In this document: in pieces, positions 17,328 to 27,062 of the stretch | Layout: every line of letters starts with the position of its first letter | How positions within the stretch are numbered: position 1 is the stretch's first letter | From: Legionella sp. | Lineage (GTDB): Bacteria; Pseudomonadota; Gammaproteobacteria; Legionellales; Legionellaceae | NCBI GenBank assembly: GCA_031291115.1 | Contig: JARLJQ010000040.1 | Span: 1-64,000, forward strand | Length of the DNA: 64,000 nt | Direction of reading: 5' to 3' | The notes under the pieces: generated by a model | What the model saw: only the letters and a program-made list of their open reading frames with translations | The model's database searches: none | What the model was told of the DNA's origin: nothing | Program-made: the position numbers and the translations under genes

Positions 17328-19733
17328 TTATACCTGTTGCATTTTTTGCGGTGCATCAACGCTATGATTTAGTAAAGCCTGACTGCACATAGCGCGCATT
17401 AATTCAACTCCAGCTGTAATTACAAGATCTGACGAGTTCTGTATATTTTCTATTAAGGGCGCGAATTGTGTCATTAATTCACTATCCTCAGAATGCTTTA
17501 GTTTTAGAGTTATAAGGATTAAAGCATTTAAGTAATCGTGTTTATTTAGCTCAGTACCCGTGTTTAATAAAGGTATTAAGGCATTAGAGAGTGCTATATA
17601 TTGAGCCTCATTGCATTGAATAATAGGGACAATAAGAATGGTCACAGCAGCTTGACGGACATTCTTATTATTGTCATTTAATTTATTAATTAAAGCATCC
17701 ATCATCGCGCTGCGTTGCGCTGCATTGCACCGAGGAATAAGAGCGATAAGAATGCGCATCGCCTGGTAAACGACAATCATGTCACTTAATTTATTAATTA
17801 AAAGGTTCATCACCAGACTGTGTTGTGCTTCATTGCCCTGAGGAATAAAAGCACTAAGAGCGGTTACGGCTCCTTGACGAACATATGGATTATTGTCCTC
17901 TAATTTATTAATTAAGGCATCCCATAGCTCCGCACGTTGTGCTTCATTACCCTGAGAAATAAGAATCTTAAGAGCGGTCAAGACCGCTTGACGAACATTC
18001 ACATCATTGTTATTTAGCTTACTAATTAAAGTGTCCCGCAACTCCGTATGTAGTGCTTCATTGTACTGAGGAATAAGAGCACTAAGAGCGGTCACCGTCG
18101 TTCGGCGGACATTTGAATTCTGGTCCTCTAATTTATTAATTAATGCACGCCACAACCTAGTGCGTTGTACGGCATCGCACTGTGGAATAAGGTCTGTGAT
18201 AACGGTAACGGCTGCTTGATGAACCCTCTCATTATTATCCTTTAATTTATTAATTAAGGCATCCCATAACTCTGCTCGTTGAGCCTCATTGCACAGAGGA
18301 ATAAGAACAATAAGAGCGGTCATAACCGCTTGACGAACTTTTTTATCATCGTCATTTAATTGATTAATTAAAGCCCCGCCCAACTCAGTACGTTGTGTTG
18401 CGTCGCAGTGAGGAATAAGAGTTGTAAGAGAGGTAACGACTGTTTGACGCACAAGCCTTGTAGGGGCATTTAATTGAGCAATGAAGGCACCCCACAACCT
18501 AATACGTTGTGCTGTCTCGCATTGAGGAATAAGATTCGTGAGAACGATAACTGCTGCTTGACGGACATATTCATTATTGTCCTCTAATTTATCAATTAAA
18601 AGATTCCATAACTCAGTACGTTGTTCTGTATTGCATGGAGGAATAAAAGTTGTAAGTGCGATCACGGCCGCTAGATGGAGACTCCTATCTCTGTCCTTTA
18701 ATTTAATAATTAAAGCCTCCCACCATTCAATTCGCTGTTCTGCATCGCACTGAGTAATAAGAGCGGTGAGAGCGGTCATAACCTCTGGACGATTACCATT
18801 TAATTGCTGAATTAATGCTTCCCACAATTCGGTATGTTGTGCTGTATTACCGTGAGGAATGAGAGTAGTAAGAGCGGTTACAACCGCTCGTCGGACAGTC
18901 CAGTCATTATCATTTAATTGCTGCATTAATGTTTCCCACAACGCGCTATGTTGTGCTGTGTTGCGGTGAGGAACAAGAGCAGTAAGAGAGGTTACGACCG
19001 CTAGACGGACATACGGACTATGGTCCGTTAATTTATTAACTAAAGCCCTCTCCAACACAGTATTTTGTGCTGCATTATAGAGAGGAATAAGCTTAGTAAG
19101 AGCGGTCACGACACGTTCATGATCAAAATTATTGTCATTTAATTTACTAATTAAAATAGTCAACCATACCGTACGTTGTGCTTCATTGCATTGAGAAATA
19201 AGAACAGCCAGAGCGGTTTCAGGGAAAAACCCCAAAGAGTCATTTAATTTATCAATTAAGGTCTTACCCAGGATGGTTTTTTGTTCTGTATTCATTTGCG
19301 GGATTAAGATTTTAATTTCATCTAAAGTCAATGAGCTTTGAATAAGACGAGTAATAGACTGTTCAAATAATGGAGTATTAATTTGGTAACTTGGATTGTC
19401 AATGGCCTTTAAAATAAACAATCCCTGTATTCTATCGGTAAGGGTTAAATTATGTTCCTCTCTTAAAAGGATATGTAACCCATCGGAATAATTAATTTTT
19501 TCATCGGGATGTAATCTATTGGCCCAATCTGGCCGCGCAGCCAGCTGCTGAAGTAATAGTTGTTGATAAGGGATAGACTCTCTATCCTTTTGAGGAGAAA
19601 GCAACTGTAACTCTGCTGCAATCTGCGTGGCTTTATCTAGAGTACGGTAGCGAGTAAACAGCTCTTCACCACTTGCAAATGATAACATTTGTCCAAGTGT
19701 ATCAGCAGACATGGCAGTGAAAAAACTTGGCAC
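17328..19733 (-). CDS. F-box-like/HEAT-repeat protein, paralogue A
   Basis: 801 residues. The N terminus (TLGQMLSFASGEELFTRYRT and the next 15 residues) resembles a eukaryotic F-box: a Leu-x-x-(I/M)LSF core followed by ELL-like and basic residues. From about residue 160 to 740 there are some 15 tandem repeats of about 38 residues with the pattern LINKLxDNNxxVRQAAVTAL followed by xxLIPQCNxAQRTELWxA, which fits HEAT-like alpha solenoids. Start is GTG with AGGA seven bases upstream; the paralogue has ATG at the same place. F-box proteins recruit host SCF ubiquitin ligase, so a Dot/Icm-delivered substrate adaptor is plausible but unproved. There is no signal peptide. Confidence 0.78.
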   Translation of the reverse strand: MPSFFTAMSADTLGQMLSFASGEELFTRYRTLDKATQIAAELQLLSPQKDRESIPYQQLLLQQLAARPDWANRLHPDEKINYSDGLHILLREEHNLTLTDRIQGLFILKAIDNPSYQINTPLFEQSITRLIQSSLTLDEIKILIPQMNTEQKTILGKTLIDKLNDSLGFFPETALAVLISQCNEAQRTVWLTILISKLNDNNFDHERVVTALTKLIPLYNAAQNTVLERALVNKLTDHSPYVRLAVVTSLTALVPHRNTAQHSALWETLMQQLNDNDWTVRRAVVTALTTLIPHGNTAQHTELWEALIQQLNGNRPEVMTALTALITQCDAEQRIEWWEALIIKLKDRDRSLHLAAVIALTTFIPPCNTEQRTELWNLLIDKLEDNNEYVRQAAVIVLTNLIPQCETAQRIRLWGAFIAQLNAPTRLVRQTVVTSLTTLIPHCDATQRTELGGALINQLNDDDKKVRQAVMTALIVLIPLCNEAQRAELWDALINKLKDNNERVHQAAVTVITDLIPQCDAVQRTRLWRALINKLEDQNSNVRRTTVTALSALIPQYNEALHTELRDTLISKLNNNDVNVRQAVLTALKILISQGNEAQRAELWDALINKLEDNNPYVRQGAVTALSAFIPQGNEAQHSLVMNLLINKLSDMIVVYQAMRILIALIPRCNAAQRSAMMDALINKLNDNNKNVRQAAVTILIVPIIQCNEAQYIALSNALIPLLNTGTELNKHDYLNALILITLKLKHSEDSELMTQFAPLIENIQNSSDLVITAGVELMRAMCSQALLNHSVDAPQKMQQV

Positions 19734-19944
19734 GAGTGGTTCCTAATGGGAAAAGGGGGAGCATACTTTAACAGCGGAATCATTTCAATAATACCTGCTC
19801 CAATTTTACTCTGCTTGATCTTGGGTAGACTATAGCCAACCCTATCATGCTCTTGCTTAAACCATCAGCCTAATTTTATTTAACTAGTCATAAATAACGT
19901 GAGTTTGAGAGAAAGGAGGCCTTAGATCCAATCGTTACCTTGAT

Positions 19945-20053
19945 CCGTTCGTGCTGAGGAGGAGCAATAGCGACGTCTCGAAGCATCTGCACCAAGACTG
20001 CAATCCTGTGTGAATGCTTCGAGACGTCGTAAACACCTCCTCAGCACGAACGG
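19945..20053. repeat. Long palindrome, CCGTTCG family, copy 2
   Basis: A 109-base element with a perfect 18-bp terminal inverted repeat (CCGTTCGTGCTGAGGAGG and its complement) and a perfect 16-bp inner one (CGACGTCTCGAAGCAT and its complement), around a 27-base centre. It sits between the two HEAT-repeat genes. There is no coding capacity. It is the best-preserved copy of the family also seen at 12384. The rest of 19734-20137 holds the promoter region of paralogue A and nothing else recognisable. Confidence 0.85.
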
Positions 20054-20137
20054 TTTTGTGGGCGGTTGTCGATCTAATAGCGGATAAGTCCATATACGGG
20101 GAACGATATGGCTCCACCCAGGCTACGATCGGTGTTT

Positions 20138-22594
20138 TTATGCCGGTTGTATCTTTTGAGATATCTCAATATCATGATTTAGTAAAGTCTGGCTGCATAT
20201 AGCACGCATTAGTTCAACCCCTGCTGTAATTACAAGATCTGACGAGCTCTTTATATGTTCTATTAGGGGCGCGAATTGTGTCATTAATTCAAGATCTTCA
20301 GAATGTTTTAGTTTTAGAGTTATAAGGATTAGGATATTTAAATACACCTGTTTATTTAGCTCAATATCCGTGTTTAATAAAGGTATTAAGGCATTAGAGA
20401 GTGCTATATATTGCGATTCCTTGCATTGAAGAATAGGATTAATAAGAATGGTCGCGACAGCTTGACGGACGCTCCAATTATTGCCCTTTAATTTATTAAT
20501 TAAAGCATCCTTCACCGCGCTGCGTTGTGCTGCATTGCACCGAGGAATAAGAGCGATAATAAGGCTCATAGCCTGGTAATGGACATTCCAATTACTGTCA
20601 TTTAATTTATTAATTAAAAGGTTCATCACCAGGCTGTGTTGTGCTTCATTGCCCTGAGGAATAAAAGCACTAAGAGTGGTCACGGCTCCTTGACGAACAT
20701 ATGGATCATTGTTCTCTAATTTATTGATTAAGGCATCCCATAACTCCGCACGTTGTGCTTCATTACCCTGAGAAATAAGAATCTTAAGAGCGGTCACGAC
20801 CGCTTGACGAACATACTCATTATTGTCATTTAATCTATTAATTAAAGCATCCCGCAACACCGTATGTTGTGCTGCATTGCATTGAGGAATAAAAGCAGTA
20901 AGCGCGACCACAGTCGTGTGATGGACACTCCAATCATTGCCCTCTAATTTATTAATTAAGGCACGCCATAACCTAGTACGTTGTGCTGCATTGCACTGAG
21001 GAATAAGGGCCGTGAAAATAGTAATGGCTGCTTCACGGGCACTCTTATTATTGTCATCTATATTATCATTGTTCTCTAATTTATTAATTAAAGCATCCCA
21101 CAACTCCGTACGTTGAGCTTCATTACATAGAGAAATAAGAACAATAAGAGCGGTCATGACCTCTTGAACACAGTCATCATCGTCATTTAATTGACTAATT
21201 AAAGCCTCCCCAAGCTCAGTATGTTGTGTTGCGTCGCACTGAGGAATAAGAGTTGTAAGAGAGGTAACGACCGCGCTACGGACAATCCATCTCGAGTCAT
21301 TTACTTTAGCAATTAAGGCACGCCACAACCCGGTACGTTGTACTGCATCGCACTGAGGAATAAGGGCTGTAAGAACAGTAACGGCTGCTGCACGGACAGA
21401 CTCCTTATGGTCCTCTAATTTATCAATTAAAATATCCCATAACTCAGTACGTTGTTCTGTATTGCATGGAGGAATAAAAGCTGTAAGTGCGATCACTGCC
21501 GCTGGATGGAGACTCCTATCTTTGCTCTTTAATTTAATAATTAAAGTCTGCCACCATTCAATCCGTTGTTCTGCATTGCACTGACTAATAAGAGCGGTGA
21601 GAGCGGTCATAATCACTGGACGATTATTATTTAATTGCTGCATTAATGCTTCCCACAACTCGCTATGTTGTGCTGTATTACAGTGAGGAATCAGAGCCGT
21701 AAGAGCGGTCACAACCTCTCGACGGACAGACCAGTCATTATCATTTAATTGCTGCATTAATGCTTCCCACAACTCGCTATGTTGTGCTGCATTGCAGTGT
21801 GGAACAAGAGTAGTAAGAGCAGTTACGGCCGCTAGACGGAAATATGTAGTGTGGTCTTTTAATTTATTAATTAAAGCCCTTCCTAACACAGTATTTTGTG
21901 CTGCATTATAGATAGGCATAAGATAAGTAAGAGTGATTACTACACTTTGACGACCAATAAAATTAGGATCATTTAATTTACTAATTAAACTATTCAACCA
22001 CACCGTACGTTGTGCTTCACTGCACTGATAAATAAGAACAGTAAGAGCAATCATGGCCATTCGCCGGATTTCCCAAGCATTGGGATTGGAATTTAATTTA
22101 TTAATTAAGGCATTGCCTAGGATGGTTTTTTGTTCTGGATTCAATTGTGGGATTAATATTTTAATCTCATCAAGAGTCAAGAAGTTTTGATTAATACGAG
22201 TAATAGACTGTTCAAATAATGGAGTATTAATTTGGTAACTTTGATTGTCAATTGCCTTTAAAATAAACAAGGCCTGTATTCTATCGATAAGGGTTAAATT
22301 ATTTTCTTCTCTTAAAAGGAGATTTAGCCTATCGGAATAATCAATTTTTTCATCGGGATGTAATCTATTGGCCCAATCTGGCCGCGCAGCCAGTTGCTGA
22401 AGTAATCGTTGTTGATAAGGGATAGACTCTCTATCCTTTTGAGGAGAAAGCAGTTGTAACTCTGCTGCACTCTTCGTGGCTTTATCTAGAGTACGGTAGC
22501 GAGTAAGCAGCTCTTCACCACTTGCAAATGATAATATTTCTCCAAGCATATCCACGGGCATGGGGGTAAAAAAATACGGAGAGACATAAGGCAT
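20138..22594 (-). CDS. F-box-like/HEAT-repeat protein, paralogue B
   Basis: 818 residues, collinear with paralogue A from end to end, with N-terminal F-box-like MPVDMLGEILSFASGEELLT and about 15 HEAT-like repeats of 38 residues. One repeat (near residue 515-560) carries a six-residue insertion (Asp/Asn-rich). The solenoid surfaces have diverged while the repeat skeleton is kept, which would fit binding of different partners. The ATG start has AGGA seven bases before it. Both copies share an upstream AGAGCATGATARGGT box about 110-117 bases before the start, so the promoter was duplicated too. Function is inferred as for paralogue A. Confidence 0.78.
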   Translation of the reverse strand: MPYVSPYFFTPMPVDMLGEILSFASGEELLTRYRTLDKATKSAAELQLLSPQKDRESIPYQQRLLQQLAARPDWANRLHPDEKIDYSDRLNLLLREENNLTLIDRIQALFILKAIDNQSYQINTPLFEQSITRINQNFLTLDEIKILIPQLNPEQKTILGNALINKLNSNPNAWEIRRMAMIALTVLIYQCSEAQRTVWLNSLISKLNDPNFIGRQSVVITLTYLMPIYNAAQNTVLGRALINKLKDHTTYFRLAAVTALTTLVPHCNAAQHSELWEALMQQLNDNDWSVRREVVTALTALIPHCNTAQHSELWEALMQQLNNNRPVIMTALTALISQCNAEQRIEWWQTLIIKLKSKDRSLHPAAVIALTAFIPPCNTEQRTELWDILIDKLEDHKESVRAAAVTVLTALIPQCDAVQRTGLWRALIAKVNDSRWIVRSAVVTSLTTLIPQCDATQHTELGEALISQLNDDDDCVQEVMTALIVLISLCNEAQRTELWDALINKLENNDNIDDNNKSAREAAITIFTALIPQCNAAQRTRLWRALINKLEGNDWSVHHTTVVALTAFIPQCNAAQHTVLRDALINRLNDNNEYVRQAVVTALKILISQGNEAQRAELWDALINKLENNDPYVRQGAVTTLSAFIPQGNEAQHSLVMNLLINKLNDSNWNVHYQAMSLIIALIPRCNAAQRSAVKDALINKLKGNNWSVRQAVATILINPILQCKESQYIALSNALIPLLNTDIELNKQVYLNILILITLKLKHSEDLELMTQFAPLIEHIKSSSDLVITAGVELMRAICSQTLLNHDIEISQKIQPA

Positions 22595-22999
22595 GAGTGG
22601 TTCCTATCAAAAAGGTGTATTGTAATTCAACATATGCACTATTCGCAGCTAATTTTGCTTTAATTTTCTCTCTTCGTTCTTGTGTTAATTGAGATAGCCG
22701 ATTTAAGTCCACCTTATCATGCTCTCGCCCAAATAATCAGTTCAGGTAGCCGTATATTTAGCCAGTATTTCAGTGATTTTAGTTGTTCTTTGTTATTTCA
22801 AATTGCACGACGCAATTAACCACATAAATTAAAAATTTTAGGGTGAAAAAATTAGTGCTTATTGATACGATTTTTTTTTAACCTTCAGATTTCATACAAA
22901 AAAAAAATATACTGCTATACTTAAAAACTAAATAATACAGGGTGCTTAAAGCTTAATATTTATGCTGTAGCTAAGAGTTTTAAATAATAAGGATGTGAA
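22595..22999. other. Divergent intergenic region
   Basis: This 405-base AT-rich stretch holds the promoters of the leftward HEAT gene (shared box at 22711-22725) and of the rightward chemotaxis-like operon. An extended -10-like TGCTATACT lies near 22913, about 80 bases before the operon start. I see no sigma28-type flagellar promoter (TAAA...GCCGATAA) here. Confidence 0.4.
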
Positions 23000-23662
23000 G
23001 TGAATTGTATCGATATCAACAGAGAAAATAATATAAATCATCATTATCGATCTTGCAGCGAATTACGTAGATTAGCTTTGAGGATGCGACGCACTATTGG
23101 AAGTGTGGAAGATATTTCGGTGAATGCTTCTATTGTTGCAAGCCAAACAGGTAACAAAGCACGTGTATTTTTTGAAATCTCCAGTCAAATTGAAAAAACA
23201 TCGCGGAAGATGCATGCCAAAATCAATATGATCATTCATGTCACCAGTAAGTTAATTGAAACAGTCCTTGCATCGAAAATAGCACAATATCATATTGACA
23301 GTTATATGCTGGTACAAATACCCGAACACAATACGGCAAATTATGAGTTAGTGAAAACGGTCACTAAAAGATTGCAAAAGGAAGTGGCACTTGGCTTTGT
23401 TCAATTCAGAAATGAAATTAAAGCACTTGAAGTTCAATTTAATGCCTTTGATTTTTTAATTAATCGTATCTTTGTTGCACTTACCGCATTAAGAATAGAA
23501 GAAGAACTCTTTCGAGCCCAGCTTGAGATGGTTGCTGTGGGTTCATTAATCAAATCATTTGAAGAACTATTGAATGTCTTGTCAGAAGATTATGATGTGT
23601 TTCGAGATTATTTTATGATTTTTAAACACTCTAATAAATTAGTCTGGAATAGTGAGGAATAG
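23000..23662 (+). CDS. Degenerate chemoreceptor-like helical protein
   Basis: 220 residues, all-helical, with no membrane segment. Residues 41-70 (VNASIVASQTGNKARVFFEI and on to KTSRKM) align with the chemoreceptor hairpin tip, whose consensus is [20 protein letters not shown] followed by EVRxLAERS, but the invariant CheA/CheW-contacting residues are largely replaced. The rest resembles no domain I know. It may be a receptor-derived scaffold or regulator. Start is GTG with AAGG about eight bases upstream. It is the first gene of the operon, one base from the next gene. Confidence 0.6.
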   Translation: MNCIDINRENNINHHYRSCSELRRLALRMRRTIGSVEDISVNASIVASQTGNKARVFFEISSQIEKTSRKMHAKINMIIHVTSKLIETVLASKIAQYHIDSYMLVQIPEHNTANYELVKTVTKRLQKEVALGFVQFRNEIKALEVQFNAFDFLINRIFVALTALRIEEELFRAQLEMVAVGSLIKSFEELLNVLSEDYDVFRDYFMIFKHSNKLVWNSEE

Positions 23663-23663
23663 G

Positions 23664-24407
23664 ATGAAAAAAGTAGTTCTTTATGATGACGGTGATATTC
23701 AATGGACCGTTTTAGCTCGTGATCCTAATAAGCCTAAATCGGTTATTGATACGAATGAATACATTATACAGTCTGGTGATGAAGCTATATTGCTTGATCC
23801 AGGCGGCATGGAGATTTTCCCAAGTGTATTGTCGATGGTTTCTGAAGTGATTGATCTCAATTCCATCAAGGCATATATGTGTTCTCATCAAGACCCAGAT
23901 ATTATGTCTTCATTACCCATGTGGATGGAATTAACTCCCAATGCCACAGTGTATGTCTCCTGGTTGTGGAGTAGTTTTATTTCTCACTTTGGATATAAAT
24001 TTGCTGATAATTTATATGGCGTTCCTGATGAAGGCATGCAAATAAAATTGGGTGCTCATTATTTTCAATTGGTTCCGGCACATTACTTACATTCATCAGG
24101 AAATTTTCACTTATTTGATCCGGTATCGAAGATTCTTTTTAGTGGCGATGTGGGCGCTTCTTTATTACCTCCTGATGCTGATCTATTTGTTACTGATTTC
24201 GCGGCACACGCACCTTTCATGCAAAAATTTCATCAGCGCTGGATGCCTTCGAATTCGGCTAAAGAGGTCTGGTTAGCTCGAGTAAGGAAATTAGGGATTG
24301 AAATGATATGCCCACAACATGGCGCTATTTTCCGTGGCGATGATGTAGAACGCTTTTTTGATTGGTTCGATGATTTAGAGGTAGGGAAAATTCAACGTGT
24401 AACCTAG
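23664..24407 (+). CDS. Metallo-beta-lactamase-fold di-iron protein, ODP-like oxygen sensor
   Basis: 247 residues with the MBL-fold metal-ligand series of flavodiiron-type proteins without the flavodoxin domain: SHQDPD (His75, Asp77, Asp79), HSSGNFH (His143/149), FSGDVGA (Asp162) and CPQHG (His219). Proteins of this type (ODP, described from Treponema denticola) bind a di-iron centre, react with oxygen and signal to CheA through a partner receptor. I chose ATG 23664 (GAGG upstream) over a GTG at 23652. It lies between two receptor-like genes and upstream of cheA, which fits an oxygen or iron sensor of this pathway. Enzymatic hydrolysis is an alternative but the ligand set and context argue against it. 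Confidence 0.8.
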   Translation: MKKVVLYDDGDIQWTVLARDPNKPKSVIDTNEYIIQSGDEAILLDPGGMEIFPSVLSMVSEVIDLNSIKAYMCSHQDPDIMSSLPMWMELTPNATVYVSWLWSSFISHFGYKFADNLYGVPDEGMQIKLGAHYFQLVPAHYLHSSGNFHLFDPVSKILFSGDVGASLLPPDADLFVTDFAAHAPFMQKFHQRWMPSNSAKEVWLARVRKLGIEMICPQHGAIFRGDDVERFFDWFDDLEVGKIQRVT

Positions 24408-24427
24408 ATCAAACAGGAGTAAGTATC

Positions 24428-24847
24428 ATGAGTCTTATGATGGAGCAAGAGGGTGAGCAAGCAGGGGATAGCATTATCCATAAAAATAATAGTGTAAAAA
24501 ATACTTCTGAAGAAATGGGGGATATTAATAACCATTTTAATGATATTCGTAAAGTATTTGGTGAACTCATTTCTTCTGTGGATGCGATTAATAAAATGGT
24601 TGGTGTTGTTCGTGATTTATCTGGAAAGACGGATCTCTTGGCATTGAATGCTTCAATAGAAGCCGCACGCGCAGGTCAAGAAGGCAGAGGATTTGCTATT
24701 GTTGCTCATGAAGTGGCACGACTTGCGGAAAAATCACAAGAATCAATTGGCAAAGTGGAGCTTGCGAGTGATTCTTTGCAAGAGAAAGTGCTTTTGCTCT
24801 CAGAGCGTTTGGATGGCATTCAGAAACTATTAAACAAAATTGTTTAA
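24428..24847 (+). CDS. Soluble minimal chemoreceptor signalling domain
   Basis: 139 residues containing only the cytoplasmic hairpin of a methyl-accepting chemotaxis protein: [20 protein letters not shown] then [18 protein letters not shown] is a textbook hairpin tip that contacts CheA and CheW. There is no membrane segment, no HAMP, no ligand domain and little of the methylation helices. It should form a cytosolic array unit, with the neighbouring di-iron protein as a separate sensor. AGGAG lies seven bases before the start. The stop codon is inside a perfect 21-bp inverted repeat. Confidence 0.85.
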   Translation: MSLMMEQEGEQAGDSIIHKNNSVKNTSEEMGDINNHFNDIRKVFGELISSVDAINKMVGVVRDLSGKTDLLALNASIEAARAGQEGRGFAIVAHEVARLAEKSQESIGKVELASDSLQEKVLLLSERLDGIQKLLNKIV

Positions 24848-24861
24848 TAGTTTCTGAATGC
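24816..24861. repeat. Perfect 21-bp inverted repeat across the receptor stop codon
   Basis: GCATTCAGAAACTATTAAACA is followed after a 4-base centre by its exact complement. The left arm codes for the receptor C terminus and the stop codon lies in the right arm. There is no T run, so it is more likely an RNA-processing, attenuation or stability element between the sensor genes and cheA than a full terminator. Confidence 0.85.
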
Positions 24862-24934
24862 TCACTTATGGTATCGCAATTTATAATGGCGTGGCGCTTA
24901 AGGCGAGCGTCGCAACTGCAGATGGATTTGACGT

Positions 24935-26623
24935 ATGGACGATGATGAAATAGTACTTATGTTTTTCGAAGAAGCCAATGGAGTACTCGAAGAAGTATAT
25001 GACTTGTTAAAAGCGTATACTGAGGAGCACTCCGAAGACCCAATTGGGAAAGTCAATGCCGTTTATCGGGGCATTCATACCATAAAAGGCGGCTCAGCTA
25101 TGTTTCAAATGGATGAGCTGACGCATGTCGCTCACGAACTGGAAAGCTATTTGAGCGAAATGAAAAATACCCCTAATGCTTTGGATGTGGCTTTTGTACT
25201 ACGTCAAATAGATCAAATTGAAACGCAGTTGCGCGCAGAAGCTAAAAAACGCGAGCATTCAAAACCTGCTGAAGAAAAAATAGAGCCAGTCCTTAACGAA
25301 AAAATAGAGAGCTTGCCCGCAGCTGTAGCACCTGTTGTGATGCAAGAGGAGCATTTTTTTCAACAAGCTGATGAACCGGTTAATTCGATTAAAGGCCAGC
25401 CTAAAAAAGATACAGCGAATTTGATTCGCGTGCCATTGGACAGAATTCAAAGAAGTTATGACATTACTTCTGAAATATTTTTATTGAGAAATCAAATTGC
25501 TCATTTATTGGAAACTGGTTTTGAAAATACGGCCATCCAAAATGATCTGTTTCTCAAGTGGGAAGTGTTGGATAATTCTTTAAGACAACGAATTGTTGAA
25601 CTTGAAAGTGCCGTGTTAAGTATGCGCATGACGGCTGTGAAAAGCCTGTTTTTACGGATGGAAAAAACAGTTCGTAGTTATACTGAGGGTAGTGAAAAAC
25701 AAATTCAAATTAAAATCAGCGGACAAGAAACGGAAATTGATAAGCGTATTCTTGATTCTTTAGGAGATCCTTTAATTCATTTGGTTCGTAATGCAATGGA
25801 TCATGGAATTGAAATGCCCGAAGTGCGAGAACAAAATAACAAACCACGACATGGTACGGTCAGTATGGATGCGAAGATCGTAGGGAGTGAAGTCATGTTG
25901 AAGATTAGTGATGATGGCAAGGGCATTGATGCGCAAAGTATTTTACAATCGGCTCGGGCGAAAAGCATTGATGTTTCAGGTGTGGTTAGCGAGCAGGATG
26001 CCTTGCAACTTATTTTTGCTCCAGGTTTTTCTACAGCCCAACAAGTAAGCGAGATCTCTGGGCGCGGAGTAGGTATGGATGTTGTTAAAACCTATGTTGA
26101 TAAGGCGGGTGGCCGAATTCATATAGAAACTAAAGTAGGTGAGGGGACAACATTCAGTTTGTATTTGCCCATTGGCTTATCCATTATTCCTTTGATTGTG
26201 GTGCGTGTGGGCAGTCATGTGTATGGCATTCCCACTCACGATATTATGCAAACCTACACGTTGCGCCGCAGCGATATTATCTTTAATCAAAATCAATACT
26301 TATTAAACATTGATAATCAATTTGTCCCCTGTATTTTTCTATCCAAGTATTTTGATAACACAGGAGCTGACGATTCTATTATGAGGCGTGAAATGTTTGT
26401 ATGCCTCACAAAAATTAATGGGGAACGCTGTGCTTTTATTGCCGATAAATTGATTGCCAATACTGAATTTATTGTCAAAGCACTGCCTCGAGGAATACCT
26501 GTTTTGAATTACCTTTTGGGCGTATCTATTTTAACAACAGGAGCTTCTGCATTCATTTTGTCACTGGAAAAACTATACAAACACATTATGGGGCGGCATG
26601 AGGTGAATACCAATGCAATTTGA
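24935..26623 (+). CDS. cheA: Chemotaxis-type histidine kinase CheA
   Basis: 562 residues. The P1/HPt domain has the phosphorylated His48 in HTIKGGSAMF; a linker rich in Glu/Pro/Lys (about 100-165) replaces the P2 CheY-binding domain; P3 dimerisation follows; the P4 ATPase has LGDPLIHLVRNAMDHGIE (N box), ISDDGKGID (G1) and GRGVGMDVV (G2); the P5 CheW-like domain starts near 415. All kinase residues look intact. The lack of P2 fits the lack of a cheY in the operon. The stop overlaps the cheW start by 11 bases. Confidence 0.92.
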   Translation: MDDDEIVLMFFEEANGVLEEVYDLLKAYTEEHSEDPIGKVNAVYRGIHTIKGGSAMFQMDELTHVAHELESYLSEMKNTPNALDVAFVLRQIDQIETQLRAEAKKREHSKPAEEKIEPVLNEKIESLPAAVAPVVMQEEHFFQQADEPVNSIKGQPKKDTANLIRVPLDRIQRSYDITSEIFLLRNQIAHLLETGFENTAIQNDLFLKWEVLDNSLRQRIVELESAVLSMRMTAVKSLFLRMEKTVRSYTEGSEKQIQIKISGQETEIDKRILDSLGDPLIHLVRNAMDHGIEMPEVREQNNKPRHGTVSMDAKIVGSEVMLKISDDGKGIDAQSILQSARAKSIDVSGVVSEQDALQLIFAPGFSTAQQVSEISGRGVGMDVVKTYVDKAGGRIHIETKVGEGTTFSLYLPIGLSIIPLIVVRVGSHVYGIPTHDIMQTYTLRRSDIIFNQNQYLLNIDNQFVPCIFLSKYFDNTGADDSIMRREMFVCLTKINGERCAFIADKLIANTEFIVKALPRGIPVLNYLLGVSILTTGASAFILSLEKLYKHIMGRHEVNTNAI

Positions 26624-27062
26624 AAAAATTATAAAGCAATTTCAGTTTGAGCCTTCTGCTCTTGCTGACGAAAAGCAAACGTTTATTCAGTTTGCTATGT
26701 GTGGATCTCATTATGCTTTAGATATTCATTACGTTAGTGAGATTGTGGAGGTGCCGGTGATAACTCCTTATCCTGAGATCGTATCTGGATATTTAGGGAT
26801 TGTTAATTTGGGTGGTCAGATTATTCCGGTGATAGATTTTACGGGTAAATACACCAATGGGATAGAAACGTATGTAATACAGAATACTCATCTGTTATTG
26901 GTTACAGACTTTAGCGGGAATAGTTCTTTTGGGCTTATTATTGAGCGTCCTCGACGAGTAGAGGTCGCAAAAAAAATGCTTCTGTCTGCTACCGCTAATA
27001 TTAATGATCTGCCTGTGCGCTTATTGTCTGAAAGCGACTTTCATTTTAAGGAGATTGAGTGA
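26613..27062 (+). CDS. cheW: CheW-like adaptor
   Basis: 149 residues, a single CheW fold: FIQFAMCGSHYALDIHYVSE at the N-terminal beta-barrel, VSGYLGIVNLGGQIIPVIDF in the conserved middle, LLLVTDFSG near the end. It bridges CheA P5 and the receptor hairpin. It overlaps cheA by 11 bases and the cheV-like gene by 4, consistent with translational coupling. Confidence 0.85.
   Translation: MQFEKIIKQFQFEPSALADEKQTFIQFAMCGSHYALDIHYVSEIVEVPVITPYPEIVSGYLGIVNLGGQIIPVIDFTGKYTNGIETYVIQNTHLLLVTDFSGNSSFGLIIERPRRVEVAKKMLLSATANINDLPVRLLSESDFHFKEIE

Noticed and set aside
22515-22712. Open frame upstream of HEAT paralogue B (DLNRLSQLTQERREKIKAKL)
   Set aside because: Plausible codons, but it overlaps the HEAT start in another frame and the equivalent region of paralogue A encodes something different; it is more likely a leader region.
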